From positions 1,798,001 through 1,862,000 of the forward strand of contig NC_037325.1 in assembly GCF_000143535.2 (NCBI RefSeq): DNA of 64,000 nucleotides, in the 5' to 3' direction. Source of the stretch: Botrytis cinerea B05.10. Lineage: Eukaryota > Ascomycota > Leotiomycetes > Helotiales > Sclerotiniaceae. Position numbers and translations under genes: made by a program. Shown here one piece after another: positions 37,096 to 48,836 of this stretch (position 1 is the first letter of the stretch; every line of letters begins with the position of its first letter). Below the pieces are notes generated by a model. It did no database searches and was not told where the DNA came from. It was given only the letters and a program-made list of their open reading frames with translations.

Positions 37096-38637
37096 TTCTA
37101 AGAAAAGAAATCTATTAAGATTTAATAAGGGAGCTTGAATATGAAATCAACGAGAGTGTTTAGCGATTGTTAAGAAGCGAATGGAAAGTTTCGAGAACGA
37201 AAGACTGAGCTGAGGATGCTGTGGTGGATGATGGAAAAGAGATAATCTTAAGAGAATATGACATGTACTTATACAAAATAAATTGCAAGACTTTCAATCA
37301 TGTTCTCGAATCTGAATTAAAATTCTCAAACTGAACTAAAAGTTCAAAGATGCCGATATCGACTTTTCCAATGATAATTGGGGTCCGATGTCCCGGTGCT
37401 TGATCTTTCACGGATTGCTTTGAGCTTCTTTGATAGCAAATGGAAGTTTCAAGTTTCTAAGAAGTAGCTATAGCCGTTCCCGAAACTATTGGAATACTAG
37501 TCCAAGGTGTGGCGTTGTCACGAAACCAGAGTGCATATTTTTGCAGGATGTCCTGAGTGGTAGTAAACCGCCTTATAAGTTAAAAATAACCTCATCATGT
37601 TCATATACTCGTTGACGCTCAATCAAAATAGTGGGATGATGGTGGAGATAAGGACCCTCTCTTCCTCTTTTTTAAAATTATGAGGGGACTGAGGGTCTTT
37701 AATACGAGAAAAATCGATTGATTGCGCCAGAATATTGTTTTTAAATTTGTTTGATGTCAAAGAGCCATAGGGCCGAGCACTACATTTTGAGCCGCGACTT
37801 TCTCCACATACCAGATAGGCAAGATAGGAACAGTACCATGGCGTCGATCAGATGGGTTTAAACTTTAAACAATAGACAATGCACCGAGATCTTCAGTGCG
37901 ATTATCTAGTTTCGCAGAAACCAGTCACGAAATGCCGATCGCCGTTGGATCAATATGGTGAGTTTAAACCAACATTCGACTATGTGTAAAGATGCGATAT
38001 CAAAACATTTCTCCCGGTCCAGTGTTGACAAATACTGCCAAAATTCTAGCGCAACGCACCTTTCTTGTTCTTACTCGTACGACCAAAAAGTATATAACCC
38101 CGAGGCTAGCTAGATGCTCATACCATAATAGGGTAAACCGCAAGACGGCTAACCCAAAGTTATCAGTGGGGGTGTTCAATGCTTCCCAGCAGCAAGAGTA
38201 ACTTGATCCGATCTTTAATTTACACAGAATCTTATCTAGTCAAAGCACCTGGTCTGATCGAATTTCGGAAACAGGGTCCACATGTCAACAATGCAGAAAT
38301 CTAAATCTGAGTGCTTGGCATTCTCCTTTAGATCTAAGCAATTAACAGAGTGAATTACTAGTTGAAATCTAATCCAATAGGAAAACTTTCGGGCCCCTCA
38401 CAAATCCATACTCTCACATAACTAGATCGTGATAATTGGTGTACTTGGTATGTGTATGACTCTTTACTATGATATTCGAGGTGGAAATATGATGAGATAT
38501 GAGTCTGACAGACAGATACAGATGGATTTCAATCCCAAATCGTATATCGTACATTTTCTTGAACTTTGAAGGTTTTAGGGTTTCAACACAGGCTGCAGCA
38601 ATTGAGAAATCTCTAGTTCGGATAGCTTGTTATCATT
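37096..38637. other. Intergenic region
   Basis: The first ~300 bp is the promoter and leader side of the secreted-protein gene. The rest has no supportable frame, repeat or RNA gene. Confidence 0.5.
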
Positions 38638-40389
38638 TTAGTGAGACAATAATTGCTTCGCACTCAACTTTTCAATAATCTCGGTTTGGAAAGTCTCCAG
38701 AAATGTCGAGGAAGCAGTATGACCTCTGTAAGTATCATCCAAGCAAGAAATGACTGCTTCCATATAAGTGGTTCCCATATGATAAGGTATGCTCTTCTTA
38801 GCAATACTTAGGAATTTTTCTCTGACCTCTTCTTTATCAATAGTCGTGACATCAAGATTGAGACCCTTTGCTGCAGAGTCAAAGTGCTCTTTTGCGGTCT
38901 TCCATGTTGCAATCTCAAGGAGAACTACGCCCAGAGCATATATATCATGAAGTTTGGTAAAGGTCATACGAGGGCGGTCAGGGTGAAGGTAAAGAGCATC
39001 GCTATTAGTTGTTCCTTGATAGCGTGCATAAGTCTTTCCTTCTTCTGGCCGCGAGTAACCAAAATCCACGAGGTATGGAGACCTGAGCATAAGACTTTCT
39101 TTTAATCGTTGTTTAAAAAAAACGACGGCCCGACTACACACACTTTTGTGAACCCAGCCATCAGCATGGAATACCCCAATACTTTTCGCGATCATTTCGG
39201 CTACTTGAAATCGGATGGCTAGTGGAAACCGTTCACCTTGTTTTGATGATTTGATGAGTTCGTGAAGAGATATTGGTTGAGATTGAAGAGCATGCAAGGG
39301 GTAGCCAAATACAAAGGCATATCGCTCTTTATCTGGCTCATGAACGTAAAATTTGAAAGGGAGCGTTCGTAGTTCCGAGCCGGAAGACGATATACTTAGG
39401 AGCCCTGCCAGCCGTCGAACATTAATTTTGGTATCAGCATCAGGATAATCTGACGTGGCATCGCAATTTTCCTCCAAGGGTGGATAATGTTTAAGCTCAA
39501 TCAGAACCGACTCTTGCTCAGCGGTATTGCCTCTTTGGTGCTTCAACTCAATAGTTCCTGCACTCAGTTCGTTGCCATCTGAAGTAGTGCTGACTGTGCA
39601 TTGCTTCATTTCGTTTTCATCTGTGTAATCATCATCGTTTTGTTCATTAAACTCCATGAGTTTTGCGTGAGGAACCAGTCCCAAAATTTGAGCATCGCGG
39701 TCGTTGATTGTGGCCGTAAGTGCATCGATCTTGTTGTCGATCCTAGAGACCTGTGCAGATTGGGCGAGAGGTAAGAGACCTGTCAATTTTTCTGTCTCCC
39801 GCCGAAAAGTACTTATCGTGGACTCCAGTCTCTTCTTGTCGTAAAGCGCCCATTTTGCCGATTTAACTGTCAACTTAGTGCCTTCCCTTGTTCGACTGAA
39901 TAAAGAGTTGAATGATAACTTCTTGGCTGGTAACTTTGCCGGCGGAATCGGGTCGTTTTTGTCGTCTAGAGGAAATTCAATAGTGGGGGTACCATACATG
40001 CTGTCGTTAACGTATGGCGAATATTGTAGGTAAAATGGGTCATCTAGTTTTCTGTAATCATCCAAAGACTTCCGGAGTTCCTCTAATATGTCGTAGATCA
40101 TCGAAGCCCAATGCTACGGGATGTTAATATTGATCAGCATGAGAAGTTTTTTCCTCCTTACATTATCCAGCCCAGGGTCACCAAACATGTTTTTGTTCTT
40201 CAAATAATGTCGCCCAAATGATCGTATGCGAAGCAAGTCATATCGCAGATCATGTCTCAACTTCTCACGCTCCTCGTCGCTCGCTCTTGCTGATTCACAG
40301 GCTCGATAAATACATCGCGACAGGAGGTAGACTTCTTTGAAGACTGTTATGAGTCCCACAGCCCCGACTGTTATGCTAAAGGGATCCAT
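38638..40389 (-). CDS. HeLo-domain protein with C-terminal pseudokinase (MLKL-like plan)
   Basis: Exons (minus strand) 40389-40162 and 40113-38638 join through a 48-nt phase-0 intron to give 567 residues. Residues 1-~200 match the HeLo/Het-s N-terminal domain. The start MDPFSITVGAVGLITVFKEV is the Gly-rich hydrophobic N terminus, and KSAKWALYDKKRLE (~161-174) is the family's KKxxWALYD signature. HeLo domains form the membrane-attacking part of fungal incompatibility proteins such as HET-S. A Glu/Asp-rich linker follows. Residues ~325-560 resemble a protein kinase C-lobe: GWVHKSVCSRAVVF stands where HRDLKxxN should be, and DFG is kept (426-428). The catalytic Asp is Ser and the metal-binding Asn is lost, so kinase activity is unlikely. 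The two-domain plan recalls MLKL, where a pseudokinase controls a four-helix killer domain. It is divergent to the kinase-CAX gene, suggesting joint control. Pore formation is inferred. Confidence 0.85.
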
Positions 40390-40735
40390 AATTGCCAGTC
40401 AAAATGTTCCACGACTAAAACATAAACAACATGCTGCACCACTGAGTATGTATGAAGATTTCAAGTTCGTGATGCGAAAGGTATCGGGCTTCGAGGGAAA
40501 TCGACCCCGCATTGAGGTTACGTTATGGAATAACCTTATGTAATTTAGAGACAATCCCTGTCATCTGTAATCCTTCATCAGCAAGGCTGATACGGGGTTT
40601 GGAACAGAACAGGTGAATGTGCTATTCACTCAGCGATTGTAATTCTTATTGTGTTTTCCAACCGCCATTGAAACACGCTCGGTCGCTAGCCGATCACGTC
40701 TCCGGCGAATCAACACCGTTGACAATAACACGGAT
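40390..40735. promoter_or_regulatory. Shared divergent promoter region
   Basis: About 346 bp separate the two divergent start codons, so both promoters must overlap or lie side by side here. No individual binding site is recognised. Confidence 0.5.
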
Positions 40736-43700
40736 ATGAATGCATCAAAACAAAATCATCCGCAAATCATGAATCCTGCACAGATGCCCCAAAAGGCTTC
40801 TGAAAGAGATTCAACATCAGGTTCAGCATCCACTAATGTTGACTCGAGTTGGGAGATTGCAGATACGGCCGAGAGTTCTAGTACCACCAATATACCCATC
40901 TTGGGTGCCGGTGACCCCTTTATGTGGGATGAACAACATACAATTTCCAAATATAGCAATTTCAAGGGATCTGGTGAACCAATCAGTGCTCTCAAAGCTA
41001 TGAAGGAAGTCTTGGAAATAATTTCGCAGAATGATATTGAAGGTCCACAGTTATTTCGACTTAATAGCGAGTTCAACTTGGAACTTGGAAAAGGGACCCA
41101 ATTCAGGGTAACGGGTGCATCAAAGGAATTCCGATCAAAGCTCAAGCGTGCTCGGAAGCTCGATAATGTAGAAGCCTCTCAAGAAGAAGCCCTTCTTTGG
41201 GACACACTTGATACACTGGCAGACTCTGTTGTAAAACGAGCATTGTGGACTCCGGACCTGACCAATCGTCGATTTCTGTCTGAAGCTCATGGTGAACAGC
41301 TTTCACAACAGGATATGGCCAGAGAACTGGAGAGTCAGCTTCGATCAGCTAAAAAGGAAATTGATAAGCTTTGTAACAAAGCATATAGAAAGCACCCTAA
41401 CATAATTCGACTATGGGGTTGGGGACTCTGCTTGGATACCTTCGAAGCTAACACAACTCTAAATACGCGAATACCTCTGCTTGTAATGGAGAAAGCCACC
41501 TGTGATCTCGCTGACTTCTTGGCGAGCTCAAACTATGCTAAAACATCGTTTGAAATTCTCATTAAGATTTGTAGCGATATAGGAACCGGACTGGGAGCTC
41601 TACACGCTGGCAATGTGACTCACGGAGACATGAAACCTGAGAATATTTTATTATTTGCTAATCGCTCATTAATAGATGCAGAAGTGGCTTGGACGGCAAA
41701 ATTATGCGACTTTGGCAATGCCGAGTCAAAATCATGGCAGATATCAACCGACATTGATAGTCTTGATGCATCACGCATGTACTCTTCAAATACAGAAGTA
41801 TCCGGACATTTTGCATACGCAGGGACCCCAGGTTGGATTCCTCCAGAAGCATACCCCGAGAAAGGTCTCTTTAAGACATTTGATTTTGAAAACTTAAAGC
41901 GTTGCGACGTTTTTGTCTATGGACTTATCTTGTGGCGCATATTTCAAGATGACAATGAGCGAGGCGAGTACGATAACAATACCAAGAAACGTAAATCGAA
42001 CCGTAGACATTTGGTTGATGGAGAAAAGATAAGCCAGTATCTACCCCCATACGATCTCGCATACAAAGATGCAGCCAAATCTATCAAAAAGGCAGCGCAT
42101 GCCGGAAGGATACCCACATCAGAAGACATGTGGCGGATACTCCAAGTTGTTAGGGCAGCGCTGCAGCCGACACCTAAATACAGAGACTCCCGTCCCTGGA
42201 AGTCTTTTGACACGGTATACTATTCAATTGTTCGATCCTTCAACGAGAATCCAATTCGAGATGAAGTTGCAAGTGAGACATACAAAAGACTACACAGAAA
42301 TGCTAGGCACAATCTTGATATAGTCTCTGCCTTGAGTCTTAGAGCATCGCGTCGGTTGCGGGAGACTCGTAACTTTTACTTCTCGAAGTTGTCAGGTCCA
42401 TTTCTCACAATATACAGCTACATGATGCTGAAACTTCCATCTACAATTGAAAAGCCGCTAAGGCAAAAAGCTTTCGAAAATTTGTACGCTGTCGCCTCAT
42501 CCAAACTTTCCCTCGGTTGGAATTTAGGAGACATATCAAAATTAAATCATGCAGGAGAAAGTTGCTACTCTTTCTCGGAGCTATGTTCAACAATTCAACT
42601 TCTTTCTGCAAATTCTGACATAGTATATGATTCAGAAGATGCCCATAAGCTTTACGCGCACGCCCGACTGCGTAGTAGATTTAAGGACTGCTGTTGGCAA
42701 AGCTGGACCAAAAGTTCAGGGGATTTCAATACAGTAGCGCTATTTTTGTTCTCTACAGACCCTAACGCGTTGAACTTCAGTCTTGAAAATCATCATTCAA
42801 GGTTGTTAGTACACCATTGCGGCAATTATCTTTCTACTCTTGCATGGCTGTGTAGGGGAGAGGTGGGTGAGCGGGAATTAAGAAATATAGCCGACTCTGA
42901 AAAGTTATCATCTCGTCTTTGGTCCTGGACATACAGGAAAGGAATTCCATTGGAATTTAGACAGAACATTTTTCACCTCTTCGTTGAGAAAGGGTGTTAT
43001 GTTGGCCCTGGTTTCCGTCAATTTCTAGAAAGCTTGGTGGAAGAATCTGCGTCAATCCACACGAATTATAGTTATATAGTCAGTGCATGCGCCAAAGTCA
43101 TGCAATTTTCCCCGTTATGTTTGACCTCGAAACCTATTCAGAACCCGATCACTATAGCGACTCGCAGATTTTTTCTTAGGGGAGAATCTCCTGACCAAAC
43201 TGAAGATGATATTAATGATTACAATACAAGTACGATACTCCACGAAGCAGTGATTGCTTGTTGTTATCCAGCGGTCGAATACTTTGTTCGGTGTTCCGCA
43301 ATTCCTCTTATGTTACGTGATAGTGCTGGAAAAACGCCACTGGAACTCGCTCTTGAGGCAAGGAAAAGTCATCTAGAGACATGGCAGCTGGTTCACATCG
43401 ACGCAATAGTGGGAGTTTTCTCCAAAACGTCAAAATTTAATGGCCCAATATCTCAGTTACCTCTGGGATGGAAATCGCTCCAACTTGAAGACGGTGTCGA
43501 CGTATTTTTTGAATCAACGGTGAACCCAAAAGTTCCATCGTTGACTTTTCAAGCTCCGAAATTCAGCCTTTTGCAAGAAGCTCGGATACCATTGGGATCT
43601 CGCAAGTCTGATCATGGAGGACTGACATATAATTTTGATCTGGTACGGTTCATGCACCGCCCCATGTTAGATCGATTGAAAGATGCTCCCATTGTTTTCG

Positions 43701-45070
43701 GCGATAATTGGTATGAATCTGAATGCCCAGGACTTCATGCCTCTGTGGGAGCCTCCATGAAAAAACTTTGGATTCGAGTGATAATTCAGGTCTTCAATGC
43801 TGCTAGATTTGTTCTTTTCCGAAGTTATCTCAATATTCTGCTGATATTTCTACCAATAACCATGTTCCTCTCAAGAGAGAAACATCAAAACACCACTTTA
43901 TTGGCTATTTCTTTGTTGGCAACGATTCCTGTTATAGGGGGTTTGGAAGCTGCCCTCAAAGATCTCTATCCTGTGTTCCCGTACTCCATTAACCAGACGC
44001 TAATCTCGAGAACCGGTAGCTGTACTGCTGAAGTCTTTGTAAGCTCCCTTGCACTTTTTGTATCCATGTGTACTAAGCTAAAGCCGATAGATCGGTATTA
44101 TAACAATTGACTGGGGGGATATTGAACTCATTAAATATCTTCTTGTTGGTACTGTCATCTGTAATCAACTACTCGTAAGAAACTCCGGCTTTTTTTTTCA
44201 TACGTATACTGATCTCCTGATTCTTTTGCAGATACCTGGTATTTCATTTTTTGCTGGAGGCATTCATAATATCAGAAATGGGACCACGATGGGCATAGAA
44301 CAACGATACAACTCAACAGGTCATGGTCTAGCCTCCACACTGGTCGCCATAGCGTCAGTATTTTCGATGATTCTTTTCTTCTTCTCAGAAATGCAAGACA
44401 TCTCTTCCCCACAAGTAGAAGCAAGCAGCAAGTTTTTATCCGGAGCAATCGCTATCATTTCTCTTGTTCTATTTGTAATATGGCTTATTTTCCGACACTA
44501 TACTCATATTGACCTTTTGAATAAGGGTTTTCTAGATGGATACGATGATGAGGATAGTCGTCCCAATGTTGAAATTCCTCGTTTCGCTAACGCAATTCTG
44601 GCGACTATTTTCATCGTTTTATTGGCAATACAAAGTCGCATTATTGTGGCATCATTACAAACTTTTGACCCGAAGAGCAAACATAATTTGGCTCTTGTTT
44701 GTATACCACTTCTTCTTCGCGTTTCTAAACATGTTGAAGCTTTCAAGTCTGCAGTTAGAGATGATATGGATCATACATTGGACTTGACCTTGGGGTTTGC
44801 AGTAACCATTGGCCATTTCGTAGGCCCTTTTCTGGTTTTACTATCTTGCTCCATGGGCAAAACGTTGGCTTTGGTCTATAATTTATATTGCATAACAGTC
44901 GTTGCACTTAGCAGTCTCACAATAAAGTATATAGTTAAGGATGGGAAATCGAATTGGCTCAATGGGATGTTGATGGTCGTGACGTAAGTTATCTCGGTAT
45001 TTACGGGTTCTTCTTGCTAAAATTCTGTTTTAGATATACTCTCATCATAGCTTGTGGCATTCTAACGTAG
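40736..45070 (+). CDS. Protein kinase - ankyrin-like - degenerate CAX membrane domain fusion
   Basis: Proposed exons 40736-44038, 44091-44174, 44232-44983 and 45034-45070 give 1,391 residues. Residues ~110-430 are a Ser/Thr kinase with every key element: a glycine loop ELGKGTQFRV, Lys in SVVKRALW, HGDMKPEN (296-303), DFG (325-327) and GTPGWIPPE. The long middle part is unassigned apart from an ankyrin-like stretch at ~832-872 (TILHEAVIAC, AGKTPLELALEA). From ~1020 on there are about ten hydrophobic segments that align with CAX Ca2+/H+ exchangers: IELIKYLLVGTVICNQLL, FFAGGI, DGKSNWLNGMLM and the final TYTLIIACGIL. The ion-binding GNAVE motif reads SCTAE. GNAAEH reads LRVSKH, with Lys1295 in place of Glu, so transport is doubtful. 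The frame runs unbroken from kinase into the membrane part inside exon 1. The start is the first in-frame ATG; an upstream exon cannot be excluded. Confidence 0.8.
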
Positions 45071-47144
45071 GAATCTACAGCTCAGTATTTTGGGTCGTTG
45101 ATGAAAGGTGGTTACGAAAACTGTATGTTTGAATATTATGAGATAGAGCATAACATGGTTTTTGAGTCAATTGACTACGGTTATATAAATGTATTATTCC
45201 TTGCCCAATTCATTTTCTTCCTCAATTGTTTGATTGGCGTATGCCTCCTATGTGCTGATACATTCTGTGAAGTTGAGGGCGAGAAAGACGGAGAGCTTTA
45301 ATATGCAAGTTGTTTAACTGTCCTGCCAAGGCGCACAGTTCTACTGAAAGATATCTACTTACAGTATGGCTATAGATGATTACACCTGTATCTAATTCAC
45401 ATATCTAAGAGCTCTCATCAATGCTAGATGTCTTACATAACATAGACTATTCCTCGTTGAAGGTGTTAGGATTGCAGAAGCTTCACATTAGGCAGATGAT
45501 AGATCATTTGATTCTAAGTTGTAAGCCATGCATAAATTGATCTTCTATCTATATATTGATCCGTCCGCCAGAGAGTCTGCAGCCAAACGGCATGCCTCTA
45601 CACCCATACAGTAACCAAGAGAGTGCAACTTAGTACTACCTCTGGATTTGTACAGGGATCATGTTTGCCGTCTGGGCAATCAAAATTGAGCATCTCAGGA
45701 TGGATTATAGTTAGCAATGTTGGCTCTCGGAGTTTCTTGAAATCTCTTATTTTGCTCCGCGTCTGTTCTCTCATCTGCACCAGCCCGTGTAAGCTGATAT
45801 TCGATCTCTTGGGCGCATTTATTGATTATACTTTGTATAGCACGGACTCTAGTAGAGCTGAGGGCTATCTGGGGCGACCTGAATAAGGGATAACCATTTA
45901 GTTGGACAGAAACTTTCAGATCCAGGTTGGATGCCATTATGATATTTGATATTGGGAGCGTTGATGCAGATGTTAGTTGAATTATGGCCGCTCCGTGGCT
46001 ATCTGGAAGTTGTTGAATATAAAGTTGAAGGAAAATGCTCAGCGGGAACACATTATTATATGAGAGCACAGGGAGACATTTTGTCCTTCGTACCATTAAC
46101 CGTTATTGAATCTTTGTCGGTGTGCTTACTTGTGAGTTAAATGAAATGCAATGACGCAGTCTGAAAACGACTTCGGATTCACATCTCACACCTTCTCACA
46201 CCTTTGCTCCGAGTCTGAATGGTTGACGAACAGAGAATGCCAAAAAGGTGCAACGAACATTCTAGAAATCGTCAAGAATGTTAGAGCTTAAGGTGTGAAA
46301 TTCATAAGTGCTCTCGGAAATCCCACAAGAATTTTTACTAAAAAATACCTTCCGTAACCGCTGCCCTGCCAACTAGAACCTCCAGTTCAAATGACCACAT
46401 CTGGTAATCCGTGGACAAAACTGCTAGACGACTGATATTAGGTCAAGATGCAAACCTGACGTCGAAGTAGTTCTTTCCGTGGAAGTAATCGCGTCGTAGA
46501 ATCCAAAAATCCCGGTGCTCATGATCCCTTCAAATTCCGGGTACATATATCGGACTGTATCAGAGCTCGCTCCATCAAGGCAACGTATGGCATTAATTGG
46601 ACGGATGCTGATTTTCATTCGTTTTAAAGGGGCAAATTTAGGAGAATTAATGAGTTTATTTCGACTAGGTTCAAAAACTCCGTAGAATAGTGTTTGATTT
46701 ATAATAATACCCTCGAATGTTGCACTCGATGATCATGAGATCAGGTGGGCGGGTTATGGCGCTTAGGCGCTAACTTACGGCATATGTGATGTGATTATGG
46801 TATCGCTGGTGGGCTTCTGATAACCTTAACGATTATGCTCAGGTAACTTCATCGGCCACATGAAATTCTAATCAGTACTTTTTTCGAACTCACCGAAGCG
46901 AATTATTGCTAATCTCTAAGAGAATTGATACTCTTACCATATTGTTCTTTGGATCCGCGACGCGATTGACCACGTACACGACGCGTAACAGATACGCCCC
47001 ATCGTTACTTCTGAGCTATTCGGAGACCATGTTCCCATACGCCATTCACAGTAGATGGATATTTCATATGTAACTGGGCATGTATTAACAATCGTTCCCT
47101 ACACTTCCCTCTGCCAGTATGTTGAATACCCTCGCCCCCCCGCC
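45071..47144. other. Intergenic region between the kinase-CAX gene and the P450
   Basis: Only weak frames are present. The best are a hydrophobic 67-residue plus-strand frame at 45098-45301 and a minus-strand frame of 80 residues at 45937-45695. Neither has a recognised family. No RNA gene or repeat seen. Confidence 0.45.
45695..45937 (-). CDS. Possible small hypothetical protein
   Basis: An 80-residue frame from the internal ATG at 45937 (MASNLDLKVSVQLNGYPLF...) with a balanced, helix-forming composition and no Cys excess. There is no signal peptide, domain or recognised homologue. It may be a chance frame; length and context give little support. Confidence 0.2.
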   Translation of the reverse strand: MASNLDLKVSVQLNGYPLFRSPQIALSSTRVRAIQSIINKCAQEIEYQLTRAGADERTDAEQNKRFQETPRANIANYNPS

Positions 47145-48836
47145 TCAGACCTCTCTCTCCATCAACTTTACATGCAAAGCTTTTGGTTCAAATACAAGGT
47201 ACGCTCGCTGATCAGTCCAGTTCCAGTCAGTCTTGTCTACCAACTCCATTTCGAAATTCCATATCATTCTGGCTAGTGTTACTCGAGCTTGGGCCAGGAA
47301 TGTTCTGGCATGGACGTCTTAGCATAAGTTATGATTATCGAGAAGGCTGGATGAACATACTTTCCTCCCATACAATTTCTCGGACCAGCTGAAAAAGGCT
47401 TGAACGCTTCCTTTTGGTCCCCTCCAAATCGAACATCATATAGAGGGTGGCCCTCAGGAAGAAAACGTTCTGGGTGAAATACTTTTGGCTCAAAGAAATT
47501 CAAAGGCGAAGTTTGAGCTGTTTGCATTGCTATGCCGATTACACTCTGTGTTAATGTTAGTCACAGTCAAATCAAAATTGGTAGATGACCTAGCTCACTC
47601 CACCGGGTACCCATTGACCTGCGACAGCCGCACCCTCAGGAGGAACATTCCTTGGTAGATGAATTGGTGTCGGGTGATGAATCCTCAATGTCTCATTTAT
47701 GACTGCTTCCAAATAAGGTAATTCCGATGTCGATTGAACATTGATGTTCTTTTCTTCCGAGTAATATGATCTTACTTCTTCAGTCAATATCCTCATTGTT
47801 CGTGGATATCTCATCAAGAAATAGCAAGCGGTAGCCAACGCAACAGTAGGCAATTGACATCCTGCTATCACAATAGCAAGACCATTGGTATTCAATTCCT
47901 TTCTCGTTATACCTTTCCCACCTTCTGATTCATTGACATTCCCAATAATAGGACTGACGAAATCGGATCTTTCGGCTCCGAGATCTCCCATCTCTAATCG
48001 ATTGGTAATTCTATCCGTTGCCAATTTCCAATTTTGTGCTCTCATTTTTGCAGTTAATCGAAGGAACAACCAACCAAATATAACTTCGAAAGGATGAAAC
48101 CTTTGAATACTATTTCTTACGGATCCAAATTTGGCGCCTAAAAAGAATCCCAAAATCCACGAATGCTCATTATCTCCTTCAAGACCATGAAAAGATTCTC
48201 CGAACATGAGATCAGCATATATGTCGAGTGATAAGTATCCAAAGAATTTTGCAAGATCTACTTCTCCAACAGGACTTTTCATTGTTTCACGTCTCAATCT
48301 CTGAAGTAAGAGCGTTATGTATCCTTCGATAATCTTACTTTGCTCTCGAAGTGCTTTGTCAGAAAAGGCGTTGGCAAAATTTCGTCGAATACGAACATGA
48401 GTATCACCAGTGGCTGTGAATAATGACTCTGCTCCATTCATAGGAGGTGTCATGCTAAATGGATCTTTTGCCATTTGTGGTCTTCTGGTATACACATCTT
48501 TCCAGGCTGCAGGAGAAATAGTGGTGAGTTCGTCCGGAGCAATCCGAACCACTGGTCCATATTTTTCATGCAGTTCATCCAAATATTTGTAAGTGGTTCC
48601 AAGAATTACATATCGTATCAGAGGTAATCTTGAGATCGCCAGACGTTTTGGACCTGGAAACTTGGATAATGGTGAGAAGTAAAGATTGTAGATTGCGAAG
48701 ACTAGATAGTACTGGTATATGTCATTTGCATTGACGTGGATCCAATTATAGTGGGATGAATACTTACAAAAACAAACAGAAACACTGCGAATACTATTAC
48801 TTCTTGACGATTTGGGAAGAGGCTGATCGACCACAT
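47145..48836 (-). CDS. Cytochrome P450 monooxygenase, probably a cluster tailoring enzyme
   Basis: Exons (minus strand) 48836-48768, 48711-47599, 47545-47361 and 47304-47145 give 508 residues, a normal P450 length. Exon 1 encodes a hydrophobic membrane anchor (VIVFAVFLFVF), so the enzyme should sit in the ER membrane. Seen are FPGPK after the anchor, ETLR (E363-R366, the K-helix ExxR), FHPERF and the heme loop FSAGPRNCMGG with Cys452 as the iron ligand. After the last intron the frame continues TFLAQARVTLARMIWNFEME, matching the family with no gap from the Cys to the Trp. The I-helix reads AGCQLPT where most P450s have AG-x-(E/D)-T-T, so the acid-alcohol pair for oxygen activation is missing. 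A GTG-initiated frame at 48834 is not the start. Neighbouring PKS and decarboxylase suggest it oxidises their product; the substrate is unknown. Confidence 0.9.

Noticed and set aside
40649..40735. Longer N terminus for the kinase-CAX protein
   Set aside because: The frame start at 40649 is a TTG codon; the first real ATG is at 40736.
44039..44110. Stop codon at 44108-44110 as the end of the kinase protein
   Set aside because: It lies just past a 52-nt intron (44039-44090). Splicing continues the frame into well-conserved CAX segments, which is far more convincing.
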